A stretch of 64,000 nt of DNA from Pseudomonas sp. RIT-PI-AD (GCF_025642785.1 NZ_JANZKU010000005.1:210091-274090), one strand, 5' to 3'; counted from the stretch's first letter, positions 1-10,490 are shown. Made by a program: numbers and translations. Notes: generated from the letters alone by a model not told the origin.

Positions 1-116
1 AGGCACTTCAGTTACTTATCGGAAGCGCTACAGCCCACATGCAGTAAGGCTTTGCATCATAGCGGCGGGCGCATTCGAGTGGACTAGGGTTTGCGACATT
101 TAATTCAGTAATTCAA

Positions 117-135
117 CTGAATGATAGTCATTATC
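117..135. promoter_or_regulatory. Fur-box-like site
   Basis: The 19 bp here match the classical Fur consensus (GATAATGATAATCATTATC) at 15 of 19 positions by my alignment; the core reads ATGATAGTCATTATC. No gene starting nearby on the plus strand is convincing before aceA ends, so the site more likely serves a gene to the left of the window or a short transcript. Bases 1-325 otherwise show no gene I can support. Binding is inferred from sequence only. Confidence 0.5.
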
Positions 136-325
136 GTTTGATGGGTAACTTGTCTCTCCGCTACATATATTAGCGAGAGCGAAGTTATCGATTAGTTTCA
201 GGGTAAATGTCCGGCATGATTCGCCACCGAGGGTTGGCGATTCACACGAGCCGGCCTCGATCGAGCCGGGGAAGGGCTATGTGCCCGGTCAGGTTTCGCC
301 GACGGGCTTTCCCGCTCGGGACCTG

Positions 326-362
326 GAAAAAACGAAGCCCCGGTATCGCTACCGGGGCTTCG
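326..362 (-). terminator. aceA rho-independent terminator
   Basis: A perfect 13-bp stem (333-345 with 350-362) around a 4-nt loop is followed, on the minus strand, by a run of Ts (326-332 read in reverse). It lies about 35 bp past the aceA stop codon. Confidence 0.9.
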
Positions 363-397
363 AGGAGACGGAAGGACCTAAGTCGTTCCGTAGCCGC

Positions 398-1993
398 TTA
401 GTGGAACTGGTTCATGGTGTTGTCTTTGCCGCTGGCTTTCAGGGCCGCTTCACCGGCGAAGTATTCCTTGTGGTTGTCGCCGATGTCGGAGCCGGCCATG
501 TTCTGGTGCTTGACGCAGGCGATACCCTGGCGCAGTTCCTGGCGCTGCACGCCCTTGACGTAGGCCAGCATGCCTTGGTCGGCGAAGTACCCCTTGGCCA
601 GGTTGTCGGTGGACAGCGCGGCGGTGTGGTAGGTCGGCAAGGTGATCAGGTGGTGGAAGATGCCGGCCTGGGCCGAACCGTCGCGCTGGAAGGTGCGGAT
701 CTTCTCGTCGGCGATCTGGGCCAGTTCGGTTTCGTCGTACTCGACGCTCATCAGCTTGGCGCGATCGTAGGCGGATACGTCCTTGCCTTCGGCGGCGAAC
801 GCATCGAACACTTGCTGGCGGAAGTTCAGGGTCCAGTTGAAGGACGGGCTGTTGTTGTAGACCAGCTTGGCGTTGGGAATCACTTCGCGGATGCGGTCGA
901 CCATGCTCTTGATCTGGCCCACGTGCGGTTTCTCGGTCTCGATCCACAGCAGGTCGGCGCCGTTCTGCAGCGAGGTGATGCAGTCCAGCACGCAGCGGTC
1001 TTCGCCGGTGCCCTTGCGGAACTGGAACAGGTTGCTCGGCAGGCGCTTGGGACGCAGCAGCTTGCCTTCGCGCTTGATCACCACGTCGCCATTGCCCAGA
1101 TCGGCTTCGCTGATTTCCTCACAGTCGAGGAAGGCGTTGTACTGGTCGCCCAGGTCGCCCGGCTCGTTGGTGACGGCGATCTGCTTGGTCAGGCCGGCGC
1201 CCAGGGAGTCGGTACGGGCGACGATCACGCCGTCGTCGACACCCAGTTCGAGGAACGCGTAGCGAACTGCGTTGATCTTGGCCAGGAAGTCGGCGTGGGG
1301 AACGGTCACCTTGCCGTCCTGGTGGCCGCATTGTTTCTCGTCGGACACCTGGTTCTCGATCTGGATGCAGCAGGCGCCGGCTTCGATCATCTTCTTGGCC
1401 AGCAGATAGGTGGCTTCCGGGTTGCCGAAGCCGGCATCGATGTCGGCGATGATCGGCACGACGTGGGTTTCGAAGTTGTCGATCTGGGCCTGGATTTCGT
1501 CTTGCTTGGCCTTGTCGTTGCTGGCGCGGGCCGCGTCCAGCGCGGTGAACAGCAGGTCCAGTTCGCGGGCATCGGCTTGGCGCAGGAAAGTGTACAGCTC
1601 CTCGATCAGGCCGGAAACCGCGGTTTTTTCATGCATCGACTGGTCGGGCAGCGGTCCGAAGTCGGAACGCAGGGCGGCGACCATCCAGCCGGACAGGTAG
1701 AGGTAGCGCTTGTTGGTGGTCTTCAGGTGCTTCTTGATGGAAATCAGCTTCTGCTGACCGATGAAGCCGTGCCAGCACCCCAGCGACTGGGTGTAGACGG
1801 AGGAGTCGGCGTCGTACTCTTCCATGTCCTTGCGCATGATGGCGGCGGTGTACTTGGCGATGTCCAGGCCGGTCTTGAAACGGTTCTGGGCGCGCATGCG
1901 AGCCACGGATTCCGGGTTGATAGCGCTCCAGCTGTTACCTGCTGTCTCTTTCAGAGCGGCTACGGCTTTGATGTCGTTTTGATAAGCGGACAT
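398..1993 (-). CDS. aceA: isocitrate lyase (long form)
   Basis: Cleaves isocitrate to glyoxylate and succinate, the first step of the glyoxylate shunt, in the cytoplasm; needed for growth on acetate and fatty acids. The 531-residue protein is the long Pseudomonas-type isocitrate lyase. It carries the catalytic K-Q-C-G-H motif (this family's version of KKCGH) and the surrounding conserved blocks. I chose the ATG at 1993 because GAAGGA stands about 8 bp upstream and the protein then begins MSAYQNDIKAV, the start I recall for P. aeruginosa AceA; an in-frame extension to 2026 lacks such support. It is monocistronic with its own terminator. A TGTAG/CTACA palindrome about 410 bp upstream may be an RpiR-family operator. 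Confidence 0.97.
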   Translation of the reverse strand: MSAYQNDIKAVAALKETAGNSWSAINPESVARMRAQNRFKTGLDIAKYTAAIMRKDMEEYDADSSVYTQSLGCWHGFIGQQKLISIKKHLKTTNKRYLYLSGWMVAALRSDFGPLPDQSMHEKTAVSGLIEELYTFLRQADARELDLLFTALDAARASNDKAKQDEIQAQIDNFETHVVPIIADIDAGFGNPEATYLLAKKMIEAGACCIQIENQVSDEKQCGHQDGKVTVPHADFLAKINAVRYAFLELGVDDGVIVARTDSLGAGLTKQIAVTNEPGDLGDQYNAFLDCEEISEADLGNGDVVIKREGKLLRPKRLPSNLFQFRKGTGEDRCVLDCITSLQNGADLLWIETEKPHVGQIKSMVDRIREVIPNAKLVYNNSPSFNWTLNFRQQVFDAFAAEGKDVSAYDRAKLMSVEYDETELAQIADEKIRTFQRDGSAQAGIFHHLITLPTYHTAALSTDNLAKGYFADQGMLAYVKGVQRQELRQGIACVKHQNMAGSDIGDNHKEYFAGEAALKASGKDNTMNQFH

Positions 1994-2405
1994 GGTCAAT
2001 CCTTCAAGTGTGTATGGGTTGAGCACCGACTTTCCCGTGTGGACCCTGGGGATCGTGACGGGTAGCTCACCGCAGAACGTTGAGAATGTGACCGAACGAG
2101 AGCGAGACGTGGGAGGGTGGCGCGGTGTACAGAGGATGACTTCAGTCAGGTAGGCGAACCGCCGCTGAATCTCGCTGGCGATGTCGCGGGCTGAACCGGT
2201 CGATCCGGCTGATACGTTGAAAACGCTTCCCCGTCCCTCAGGACAACTTTCGTTCCAGTCGCAATCTCGTCGAACTGCCTTGTGGGCTGTAGCAACACGG
2301 ATCGACTCGGCTGGTCGGCTGGAGGCGGTCCGAGGCCGTTTCAGCGGCCTTGATTAGCGGGAGCGGAGTCATCATGCCTTTCGAACAAGCGTTCGTCAAA
2401 CATTT
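1994..2405. other. aceA upstream non-coding region
   Basis: About 410 bp without a supported gene between the aceA start and the palindrome at 2406. Together with that palindrome it forms an unusually long leader/promoter region for aceA, since the next gene upstream ends at 2463 on the same strand. I did not identify a confident promoter. Confidence 0.5.
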
Positions 2406-2431
2406 TGTAGTGTTTTTCTGAGGGCACTACA
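2406..2431. promoter_or_regulatory. TGTAG-N16-CTACA palindrome upstream of aceA
   Basis: TGTAGTG and CACTACA form 7-bp inverted arms separated by 12 bp. The same 26-bp frame, TGTAGTGTTT at the left and CTACA at the right, recurs upstream of icd (10284-10309). RpiR-family regulators of central carbon metabolism in Pseudomonas (HexR, RccR) bind palindromes of this general kind, and RccR is known to control glyoxylate-shunt genes; assigning this site to RccR is my inference. It also lies just past the stop codon of the 2463 gene, but lacks the T-run of a terminator. Confidence 0.5.
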
Positions 2432-2462
2432 TGCGGTCCGGGAACGACCCGGAAGTCAGCTT

Positions 2463-3269
2463 TCAGTTGGCCAGTTCCACCTTGAGACGCACGCTGGTGT
2501 CGCTACGACCCTGGGTGGAGCGGTGCTGGAGGACGCCGTTTCGATCGCTGTCGATGTCCTCGGCGACGCCACCCAGGGTCATCCATTCGCCCAGCCTGCC
2601 GCTGAGCTGGGTATCGGCGCTCTGCACGTCGATCACGCCGGGGTGGGTCTGGCTAAGGCGATCGTTATTGCTGCTGATGGCGACGTGCACGATATCCCCG
2701 GTGACGCTGGCGGTGACGTAGAACCCACGCGTGACGGCGTGGTATTCGGTGTTCTGGTAGACCCTTCCGTAGGCGTCGCGCCCACTGGAGGTGAGGGGCA
2801 CATTCTGGCCGACCTGGATAAGCGCCGGATAGCCTTCGCTGGCCTGAATCCGTTGGCTGTTCCCGCTTCTTCCAGCGGTATTGCGGCGGATGATACGGAC
2901 TTGGTCGCGCCCTTGGACTTCCCCCCGGCCGGCCTGCACCTCCACGCCGCCGACGCTGGCGGAGCCGTTCACCGAATAGCCGCTGTCATCCTGAGCCCGG
3001 TCCTCGGCGGTTTCCACGCTGATCAACAACTGTTTGGGTTGTTTGTCCAGCTGCTCGAGGAGGGTGCGCAGTTCCTGGATCTTGCCCGGGGAGGCGTTGA
3101 CGATGAGTTGATTGCCATAGGCACTGATGCGCCCGGCGTTGCCCATGATCGCCTGGGCAGTGGGCAGGATTTCCTCGGCGGTTCTGTAGTTGAGCGGGAT
3201 GATTTCGGTTTCGGCGCGGAGCGATGCGCTGAACAGGAACAGGGCCAAGAGCAGGATGCGAGAGGTCAT
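2463..3269 (-). CDS. secretin N-domain-like periplasmic protein
   Basis: The 268-residue product starts with a signal peptide (MTSRILLLALFLFSASLRA). It is followed by a short N1/KH-like secretin domain (about residues 20-75, pattern 'YRTAEEILPTAQAI' then 'IVNASPGKIQELRTLLEQLD') and a C-terminal half resembling the start of a secretin core ('GYPALIQVGQNVPL'). It is far too short for an outer-membrane secretin ring (usually over 550 residues), so a free-standing periplasmic protein of unknown role is likely. The start is the ATG that overlaps the stop of the preceding gene (ATGA), indicating translational coupling. It is the last gene of a minus-strand group starting at roxA. Confidence 0.75.
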   Translation of the reverse strand: MTSRILLLALFLFSASLRAETEIIPLNYRTAEEILPTAQAIMGNAGRISAYGNQLIVNASPGKIQELRTLLEQLDKQPKQLLISVETAEDRAQDDSGYSVNGSASVGGVEVQAGRGEVQGRDQVRIIRRNTAGRSGNSQRIQASEGYPALIQVGQNVPLTSSGRDAYGRVYQNTEYHAVTRGFYVTASVTGDIVHVAISSNNDRLSQTHPGVIDVQSADTQLSGRLGEWMTLGGVAEDIDSDRNGVLQHRSTQGRSDTSVRLKVELAN

Positions 3270-3895
3270 AGCAGGAAGCTCCGCAGGTCGGGATCGGTGA
3301 TGCTGTTGTCCCAGGCCTGATCGAATGCCGTCTGGCGGAGGCGTACGCGGCCGGGGTCGTTGTACAGGGCGTAACCGGCATACGCATCCGGTTCCGGGCG
3401 CAGCAGCAGACCGCGATCGTCGGCCAGCAGATAGGCCGCCTCGTCGTTGGGATAGTCCGGGTTGAGCTTGCGGATGTGGCAATTGCTGGAGAGGCGGCGC
3501 GCCAAGTTGAGCAGGCGATTGCCTTCTTTCACTGCGCGAGTGGCGTCGCGCAGTAAAATGCGCAGACGATTCCTGGGGTGCGCGATCAGGAAGCGCGTGC
3601 ATGCTTCCTGCACGCTGCTGTGATGGTAAAGCCAGGGTTCCAGATCCGGGGTGTACAGGCACAGGCTGCGTTGCGCCTGTTGCAGTAGCGCCAGCCCATG
3701 GGCGCGGGCTTCTTCCGGTCTGCCGAAGCGTTGCAGGTCGGCCTGCTGCCCGAGAACGAAGGGCGCCGCCTCCCATTGTTGCGGGGAGGGCAGCGAGGGT
3801 TCCGGGTTGTGGATGGAGAAACGCCCCGGTGAATCGAAATCGATGGCCGGCAAGTCGCTGGCTTCGGTCGGGTCTTCCGGGGCGTTAGGATTCAT
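3266..3895 (-). CDS. conserved hypothetical protein, PLD-like fold suspected
   Basis: A 209-residue protein of a family found beside the GNAT and RoxA genes in Pseudomonas. After a proline-rich N-terminus (residues 1-40) comes a domain with alternating strands and helices ('RSLCLYTPDLEPWLY', 'NRLRILLRDATRAVKEGNRLL') that resembles phospholipase D-like domains, but no HKD catalytic motif is visible. Activity is therefore doubtful and a structural or regulatory role possible. I start at the ATG at 3895, 13 bp after the GNAT stop; the upstream extension reads through the GNAT gene in another frame. Its stop overlaps the next start. Confidence 0.7.
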   Translation of the reverse strand: MNPNAPEDPTEASDLPAIDFDSPGRFSIHNPEPSLPSPQQWEAAPFVLGQQADLQRFGRPEEARAHGLALLQQAQRSLCLYTPDLEPWLYHHSSVQEACTRFLIAHPRNRLRILLRDATRAVKEGNRLLNLARRLSSNCHIRKLNPDYPNDEAAYLLADDRGLLLRPEPDAYAGYALYNDPGRVRLRQTAFDQAWDNSITDPDLRSFLL

Positions 3896-3908
3896 CGCGG
3901 GCTCCGCT

Positions 3909-4334
3909 TCATTCGCTGTGGCGCACCATGTCCACGTGGGGGATACCGACATCCAGGTATTCGTCGCTGACCACGGCGAACCCATGGCGCTCGTAGAAGG
4001 ACGTGGCCTGCACCTGGGCGCTGAGCATCTGCTGACGCAGTCCGCGTTTTTCCGCCTCGGCAATGGCGGTGCGCAGCAGGCGGTCGCCCACCTTCAACCC
4101 GCGCCAGTCCTTGAGTACCGACATGCGGCCGATATGGCCGTCCGGCAGCAGGCGCACGGTGCCGATCGGGTAGTCGCCCTCGATGGCCAGAAAATGCACG
4201 GCGTCGGCATCCTCCGAATCCCACTCGAGTTCGGGCGGTACGGACTGCTCGAGGATGAATACGGTTTCGCGTATGCGCCGCAGGTCTGCATTGTCCTTGT
4301 GCCAGTCGGCGATGCGGATATCGATCTCACTCAT
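3909..4334 (-). CDS. GNAT-family N-acetyltransferase
   Basis: A 141-residue single-domain acetyltransferase of the GCN5 fold. The acetyl-CoA-binding segment is 'RMSVLKDWRGLKVGDRLL' (motif A, the Q/R-x-x-G-x-G/A type) and the C-terminal 'SFYERHGFAVVSDEY' is the usual motif B. It resembles the ElaA/YjcF group of small GNATs; the substrate is unknown. The ATG at 4334 overlaps the end of roxA by 8 bp; a TTG two codons upstream is also possible. It probably belongs to one operon with roxA and the two genes downstream. Confidence 0.85.
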   Translation of the reverse strand: MSEIDIRIADWHKDNADLRRIRETVFILEQSVPPELEWDSEDADAVHFLAIEGDYPIGTVRLLPDGHIGRMSVLKDWRGLKVGDRLLRTAIAEAEKRGLRQQMLSAQVQATSFYERHGFAVVSDEYLDVGIPHVDMVRHSE

Positions 4335-5493
4335 CGGCAAACTCCAGACTTCCTTGCTTGACCAGTTCCCATAGCAGCTTACGTCCCTCGTCGTCGGCCA
4401 ACCATGGCCCGAGATTGTCGAGGTGCAGCGCCTCGGCAGCGCAAATCAGCTTGAGCAGTTCCCGCAGGTGTCCCGACAGCAGCCTGCTCTGGCCGCTGGC
4501 GAATAGCACCAGGTTTTCGTCCACTTCCGACCAGGCCAGGCGGGCGCTGGGGTTGCGGATGAGAACCGCACCCTGGTCCAGGGCGGTGAGGAACTCTTCT
4601 TCTTCGACTTCGCTGCCGGAAACCAGTTCGGGGTATCGCGGCTCGGTCATGAACTGGCCGAACCAGGTCAGCAGCAGGCGTTCGTCGCCCATGTGCTCGG
4701 CGAGCAACGCCTTCAACCGATCCAGCGCGTCGCGCTGGATCTGGTGAGGGTCTTCCGGGGGCGGGCTGCCGGCATCGCCATAGCGCTCTTCGTCGGGCAG
4801 GAACTGGGCGAGGAAGTCGGTGAAATGGGTCAGGACCTCGGCGGCGCTCGGTGCGCGGAAGCCTACCGAATAGGTCATGCAGTCGTCCTCGGCAATGCCG
4901 AAATGCGCCAGGCGCGGCGGCAGGTAGAGCATGTCGCCGGGCTCCAGCACCCATTCGTCGGTCTGCTCGAAGCCGGCGAGGATGCGCAGGTCGCCGTGGG
5001 GAAGCAGCGGGCTGTCGTTGTCGCACATTTGCCCGATCTTCCAGCGCCGACGGCCATGGCCCTGGAGCAGGAAAACGTCGTAGTTGTCGTAGTGCGGGCC
5101 GACGCCGCCGCCGGGTGCGGCGAAGCTGATCATCACGTCGTCGATGCGCCAGCTCGGCAGGAAGCGGAAATGCTGGAGCAGCTCGGCGACTTCCGGGACG
5201 AACTGGTCGACCGCTTGGACCAGCAGCGTCCAGTCACGCTCGGGCAAGTGCTGGAAGGCGTCCTCGGCAAAGGGGCCGCGACGCAGCTCCCACGGCTGGG
5301 CGCCATGTTCGATCACCAGGCGGGACTCGACGGTTTCTTCGAGCGACAGGCCGGCCAGCTCATCGGGCGAGATCGGGCTTTCGAAGCCGGGCAGGGCCTG
5401 GCGGATCAACAGCGGCTTACGCTGCCAGTAATCGCGAAGGAACTCGCGGGCGCTGATGCCGCCGAGGAGCTGGAGAGGAAGATCGGGGGTCAT
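4327..5493 (-). CDS. roxA: ribosomal protein uL16 arginine hydroxylase (JmjC cupin)
   Basis: An Fe(II)/2-oxoglutarate-dependent oxygenase of the YcfD/RoxA family, which hydroxylates an arginine of ribosomal protein uL16. The 388-residue protein has the N-terminal JmjC cupin with the iron-binding H-x-D ('GPHYDNYDVF', about residues 130-140) and the distal histidine in 'PPRLAHFGI'. A C-terminal winged-helix-like region follows, as in the family. Start at 5493: the upstream extension would run into the purB terminator. It is the first gene of a four-gene minus-strand group with GNAT, the PLD-like protein and the secretin-like protein. Confidence 0.9.
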   Translation of the reverse strand: MTPDLPLQLLGGISAREFLRDYWQRKPLLIRQALPGFESPISPDELAGLSLEETVESRLVIEHGAQPWELRRGPFAEDAFQHLPERDWTLLVQAVDQFVPEVAELLQHFRFLPSWRIDDVMISFAAPGGGVGPHYDNYDVFLLQGHGRRRWKIGQMCDNDSPLLPHGDLRILAGFEQTDEWVLEPGDMLYLPPRLAHFGIAEDDCMTYSVGFRAPSAAEVLTHFTDFLAQFLPDEERYGDAGSPPPEDPHQIQRDALDRLKALLAEHMGDERLLLTWFGQFMTEPRYPELVSGSEVEEEEFLTALDQGAVLIRNPSARLAWSEVDENLVLFASGQSRLLSGHLRELLKLICAAEALHLDNLGPWLADDEGRKLLWELVKQGSLEFADE

Positions 5494-5511
5494 GGCGGGT
5501 ACCTTGGGTAT

Positions 5512-5537
5512 AAAAAAACGCCCGGCACAGCCGGGCG
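5512..5537 (-). terminator. purB terminator
   Basis: An 8-bp GC stem (5519-5526 with 5530-5537) with a 3-nt loop is followed on the minus strand by seven Ts (5518-5512). It lies between the purB stop and the roxA start. Confidence 0.9.
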
Positions 5538-5556
5538 TGCGCATCGTCGAAAGCGA

Positions 5557-7011
<1,455 letters not shown>

Positions 7012-7881
7012 TCAGGCCTTCCGCCGGGAGATCGACAGCAGGCCGGAGGCGAAAATCAGCAGCGCGCCCAGCAGCGAACCCAGGTCCGGTGTCTCGCCCC
7101 ACCGCAGCCAGGCGATGATCCCGGAAAATACGATGGCCAGGTAGGCGAACGGCCCGATGATACCGGGCGGCGCCATGGCGTAGGCCTTGGACATGACGAT
7201 CTGACTGACCGTCGCGAGCAGGCCCACCACCAGCAGCAGGCCCAGTTCATGCCCGCTGATCGGTTGCCACGACCAGGTCAGCGGCACCGCCGAAATCAGC
7301 GTGCTGAACAACGCGAAGTAAAAGACGATGCGGAACGCCGGCTCGGTATCGCTCATTTCCCGGATGGAAACGAAGGCGAAGGCGGCCAGCAGGCTGGCGG
7401 CGATCCCGACCAGTGACTGGGTATCGAACAGCGCCTCCGAGGGTTTGGCGACCAGGAACACGCCGATCAGACCGATGCCGCTGGTCAGCAACATGCGCCG
7501 GGTCAGCGGTTCCTTCAGCCACCAGAACGCGATCAGTGGGGTGAAGACCGGTGCCGAGTAGGTGAACAGCATGGCGTCGGCGAGGGGCAGGTGAGCGATG
7601 GCGTAGAAGAAGCAGTACATCGCCGCCAGGCCATAGGTGGTCCGCCACATATGGGATTTCAGGCGCAGGGTTTTCAGCGGTCCGGGGCCTTTCAGCAGAA
7701 CGAGCGGGAGGAAGAACACCACCCCGATCAGGTTGCGGAAGAACACCACCGATTCGTTGTTGACATTGCCCGCCAGCTCGCGGATGCCGACGCCCATGAA
7801 CGAAAACAGCAGGGTCGACAGGGTCAGCAGCAAGGCACCCTGGATCGGCTTGACCGAGCGGGAAGGGATGATCCTGCTCAT
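7012..7881 (-). CDS. EamA/DMT-family inner-membrane transporter
   Basis: The 289-residue product has about ten hydrophobic helices arranged as two EamA repeats (residues ~15-145 and ~155-285), typical of the drug/metabolite transporter superfamily of small-molecule exporters. The second repeat contains the usual proline/glycine-rich 'PPGIIGPFAYLAIVFSGIIAWL'. The ATG at 7881 is 2 bp past the hflD stop, so it is in the mnmA-hflD operon, inserted between hflD and purB. The substrate cannot be told from sequence. Confidence 0.85.
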   Translation of the reverse strand: MSRIIPSRSVKPIQGALLLTLSTLLFSFMGVGIRELAGNVNNESVVFFRNLIGVVFFLPLVLLKGPGPLKTLRLKSHMWRTTYGLAAMYCFFYAIAHLPLADAMLFTYSAPVFTPLIAFWWLKEPLTRRMLLTSGIGLIGVFLVAKPSEALFDTQSLVGIAASLLAAFAFVSIREMSDTEPAFRIVFYFALFSTLISAVPLTWSWQPISGHELGLLLVVGLLATVSQIVMSKAYAMAPPGIIGPFAYLAIVFSGIIAWLRWGETPDLGSLLGALLIFASGLLSISRRKA

Positions 7882-7883
7882 GC

Positions 7884-8504
7884 TCAGTGGCGCATCAGCG
7901 GATAAAGCTCGCTGAGCAGCTTGCGACGGCTGATCACCAGTTGCCAGCGATGGCCGCCGAGTTGGCGCCACAGGCGCGCCGAGCGAATCCCGGCGAGCAG
8001 CAGGGCGCGAATCTTCGAGGCGTTGCTGGGTTGCTGGAGATAGCGCATGTCGCCGTGCACCTGGATGCGCTGGCGGAAGGTGCTCAGGGTGTCCTGGTAG
8101 AGCCCGCCGCAGGCGGCGATCACGTTTTCGTGGGTAACGCCGAAATGCTGCACCTGCTGCTGGATCTGGTCCAGGCGGGTGCCGATGGTCTCCAGCATGT
8201 CGTCGCGCTTGGCCAACTGCCGCTCCAGGCCCAGCAAGGCCAGCGCGTAGCGCAAGGGCTCGCGCTGCAAGCTGTTGGGGTCGCGTTCCAATGCGCTGGC
8301 CAGGGCGCGATAGCCTTCGCGCAGGTTGAGGTCGTCGTCGCCGTACACTTCGAGGGTACGCTGCGGGTCGCGCACCAGCAGGCTGCCGATCATGCAACCC
8401 AGCGGGGCTTCGCTGATCTGGCCGGTCTTGGCGATGCGGTCGGCGAGGGCGGCGGCATTGAACACCGCGCCCAGGGCGACCAATTGTTCCTGGATGGGGG
8501 TCAT
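7884..8504 (-). CDS. hflD: HflD, high-frequency-lysogenization family protein
   Basis: A 206-residue member of the HflD family, a mostly helical membrane-associated protein that in E. coli binds phage lambda CII; its cellular role is poorly defined. Length and the N-terminal '[22 protein letters not shown]' block fit the family. Its start overlaps the mnmA stop by 4 bp (ATGA) and the conserved order mnmA-hflD supports the call. Confidence 0.92.
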   Translation of the reverse strand: MTPIQEQLVALGAVFNAAALADRIAKTGQISEAPLGCMIGSLLVRDPQRTLEVYGDDDLNLREGYRALASALERDPNSLQREPLRYALALLGLERQLAKRDDMLETIGTRLDQIQQQVQHFGVTHENVIAACGGLYQDTLSTFRQRIQVHGDMRYLQQPSNASKIRALLLAGIRSARLWRQLGGHRWQLVISRRKLLSELYPLMRH

Positions 8505-9616
8505 GGCCGTACTCCGCTCGACCAGGGCTCCGCCCGCTCGATGATGCCGCCGCCGAGGCAGACCTCGCCTTGATAGAACACCACCGACTGCCCCGGCGTC
8601 ACCGCGCGCTGCGGTTCGTCGAACAGGGCGCGGTAGCCTTCGGCGGTTTTCTCCAGGGTGCAGGTCTGGTCGCTCTGCCGGTAGCGGACCTTGGCGGTTA
8701 AGCGACGCGGGGTGTCGAGCCTTTGCGGGTTGACCCAGTAGATATCAGCGGCGAGCAGGGCGCGTGAAAACAGCCAGGGATGCTCGTTGCCCTGGCCAAC
8801 CACCAGCACGTTGCGCGCAAGGTCCTTGGCCAGGACGTACCAGGGATCGTCGCTGGCATCCTTCATGCCGCCGATGCCCAGCCCCTGGCGCTGGCCGATG
8901 GTGTGATACATCAGCCCGTGATGGCGCCCGATTACCTCACCCTCGACAGTCTCGATATCACCCGGTTGAGCGGGCAGGTATTGCTTGAGGAAGTCGCTGA
9001 AACGCCGTTCGCCGATGAAGCAGATACCGGTCGAGTCCTTCTTCTTGGCGGTGGCCAGGCCATGTTTCTCGGCGATGGCGCGAACCTGGGGTTTTTCCAG
9101 TTCGCCGACCGGGAAAAGGGTCCGGCCTATCTGCTCGCCGCCGACCGCGTGGAGGAAGTAGCTCTGGTCCTTGTTCGGGTCCAGCCCCTTGAGCAGCTCG
9201 CTGCGGCCATCCAGGTCCCGTCGGCGCACATAGTGGCCGGTGGCGATCAGGTCCGCGCCGAGGCTTAAGGCATATTCGAGGAAGGCTTTGAACTTGATCT
9301 CGCGGTTGCACAGGATGTCCGGGTTCGGGGTGCGACCGGCCTTGTATTCCGCGAGGAAGTGCTCGAACACGTTGTCCCAGTACTCGGCAGCGAAGTTGGC
9401 CGTGTGCAGGCGGATCCCGATGCGATCGCAGACCGCCTGGGCGTCGGCCAGGTCTTCCTTGGCGGTGCAGTATTCGGTGCCATCGTCCTCCTCCCAGTTC
9501 TTCATGAACAGGCCTTCGACCTGATAGCCCTGCTCGAGCAGCAGGAGCGCGGAAACCGAGGAGTCCACGCCGCCGGACATGCCGACGATCACGCGGGTAT
9601 TGGCTGGATCATGCAT
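8501..9616 (-). CDS. mnmA: tRNA-specific 2-thiouridylase MnmA
   Basis: Inserts sulfur at C2 of the wobble uridine (s2U34) in tRNA-Lys, -Glu and -Gln. The 371-residue protein has the PP-loop ATP-binding motif 'GMSGGVDSS' (~12-20), the first catalytic cysteine in '[12 protein letters not shown]' and the second in '[12 protein letters not shown]'. It is the final acceptor of the TusDCB-TusE sulfur relay, whose genes are also in this window at 28.7-30.1 kb. It heads the mnmA-hflD-EamA group. Confidence 0.97.
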   Translation of the reverse strand: MHDPANTRVIVGMSGGVDSSVSALLLLEQGYQVEGLFMKNWEEDDGTEYCTAKEDLADAQAVCDRIGIRLHTANFAAEYWDNVFEHFLAEYKAGRTPNPDILCNREIKFKAFLEYALSLGADLIATGHYVRRRDLDGRSELLKGLDPNKDQSYFLHAVGGEQIGRTLFPVGELEKPQVRAIAEKHGLATAKKKDSTGICFIGERRFSDFLKQYLPAQPGDIETVEGEVIGRHHGLMYHTIGQRQGLGIGGMKDASDDPWYVLAKDLARNVLVVGQGNEHPWLFSRALLAADIYWVNPQRLDTPRRLTAKVRYRQSDQTCTLEKTAEGYRALFDEPQRAVTPGQSVVFYQGEVCLGGGIIERAEPWSSGVRP

Positions 9617-9725
9617 AGGAATCTGGACGGTGACTGCAAGGGGGTGCCGATTCTAACACCCTCCTGCCCTTGCACGGGCGTGAGGGCGCCGGGCGGATAC
9701 CGGCGAACCGCGCTGGCGCGGCGAA

Positions 9726-10172
9726 TCAATTGCCGGTACGGATCAGGTCGAGGGGGAAGCGTTCGCCGGCGAGGTAGTCGTCCACGCAGCGCAGCACCAG
9801 GCGGCTCCGCCAGCGCTCGGGCTGGGCGGCGAGCTCCTCCCGGGTCAGCCAGTGCGGGCCGATGATGCCCTCGTCGAGCGGACTGTCCGCCAGGTGTCGC
9901 ACGGGCTTGCCGGCGAAACATACGCGTTGGTAGGTCACGCCATTGCCGGGGGAGGTATAGAGGTAGATGCCGGTCACCGCGGTGAGCTCGACTTCCCAGC
10001 CGGTTTCCTCGAGGGTTTCCCGTATCGCAGCCTGGATCAGACTTTCGTCGGCTTCCAAATGGCCGGCAGGCTGGTTAAATACGGCGCGGCCATCGGCGTA
10101 CTCTTCTACCAATAGAAAGCGACCCTGATCTTCGACGACCGTGGCGACGGTGACGTGGGGGGTGAAGCGCAT
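9726..10172 (-). CDS. Nudix hydrolase (phosphatase NudJ type)
   Basis: A 148-residue Nudix protein. The Nudix box is complete: 'GHLEADESLIQAAIRETLEETGWEV' in residues ~37-61 provides G-x5-E-x7-R-E-x2-E-E-x-G. The family hydrolyses nucleoside diphosphate derivatives; the N-terminal 'PHVTVATVVEDQGRFLLVEE' matches NudJ-like enzymes (thiamine pyrophosphate/HMP-PP phosphatase in E. coli). It precedes mnmA on the same strand with a gap of about 110 bp. Confidence 0.9.
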   Translation of the reverse strand: MRFTPHVTVATVVEDQGRFLLVEEYADGRAVFNQPAGHLEADESLIQAAIRETLEETGWEVELTAVTGIYLYTSPGNGVTYQRVCFAGKPVRHLADSPLDEGIIGPHWLTREELAAQPERWRSRLVLRCVDDYLAGERFPLDLIRTGN

Positions 10173-10283
10173 CTGGGTTCCTCCGTGGAAGCATCGTGCC
10201 GACCATGGTATCCCCGTCCACCCTCCACGGGCGAGATCATGATCGAGCTGCTAGGATAATGGCTTCGCGAAAAGAAGCCGCGT

Positions 10284-10309
10284 TGTAGTGTTTCTGTAGT
10301 CCGCCTACA
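10284..10309. promoter_or_regulatory. icd upstream TGTAG/CTACA operator-like site 1
   Basis: The 26 bp start TGTAGTGTTT and end CTACA, the same frame as the palindrome upstream of aceA (2406-2431). Nested inside is a perfect TGTAG-N5-CTACA (10295-10309). This lies about 180 bp before the icd start, in the 318-bp gap between the divergent Nudix gene and icd. It is a candidate site for an RpiR-family regulator such as RccR or HexR (inference). Confidence 0.5.
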
Positions 10310-10386
10310 AGACCTCTGAAAGGTCCGCGCGCCGTGGCTTTTACGAGGTGTCGAGTCATTCCGGGGGGCAAAAAGGCGTGACTTTC

Positions 10387-10401
10387 TGTAGAAAAACTAC
10401 A
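10387..10401. promoter_or_regulatory. icd upstream TGTAG-N5-CTACA operator-like site 2
   Basis: TGTAGAAAAACTACA is a 15-bp palindrome with the same 5-5-5 geometry as the inner part of site 1 (10295-10309), 92 bp away. It lies about 90 bp upstream of the icd start, where a promoter would be expected. Confidence 0.55.
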
Positions 10402-10490
10402 AGAATGTTCCGCCTTTCCGAGACCCAAGTTCCACCTGCCACGCCTATTCGCGGGGCAGATGTCAGACCACGAAAACAACGGAGTCCAGC

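Noticed and set aside
281..2065. Long plus-strand open frame (594 codons) opposite aceA
   Set aside because: Antisense shadow of the high-GC aceA gene; composition is valine/glycine/leucine-rich with no domain, and aceA is certain.
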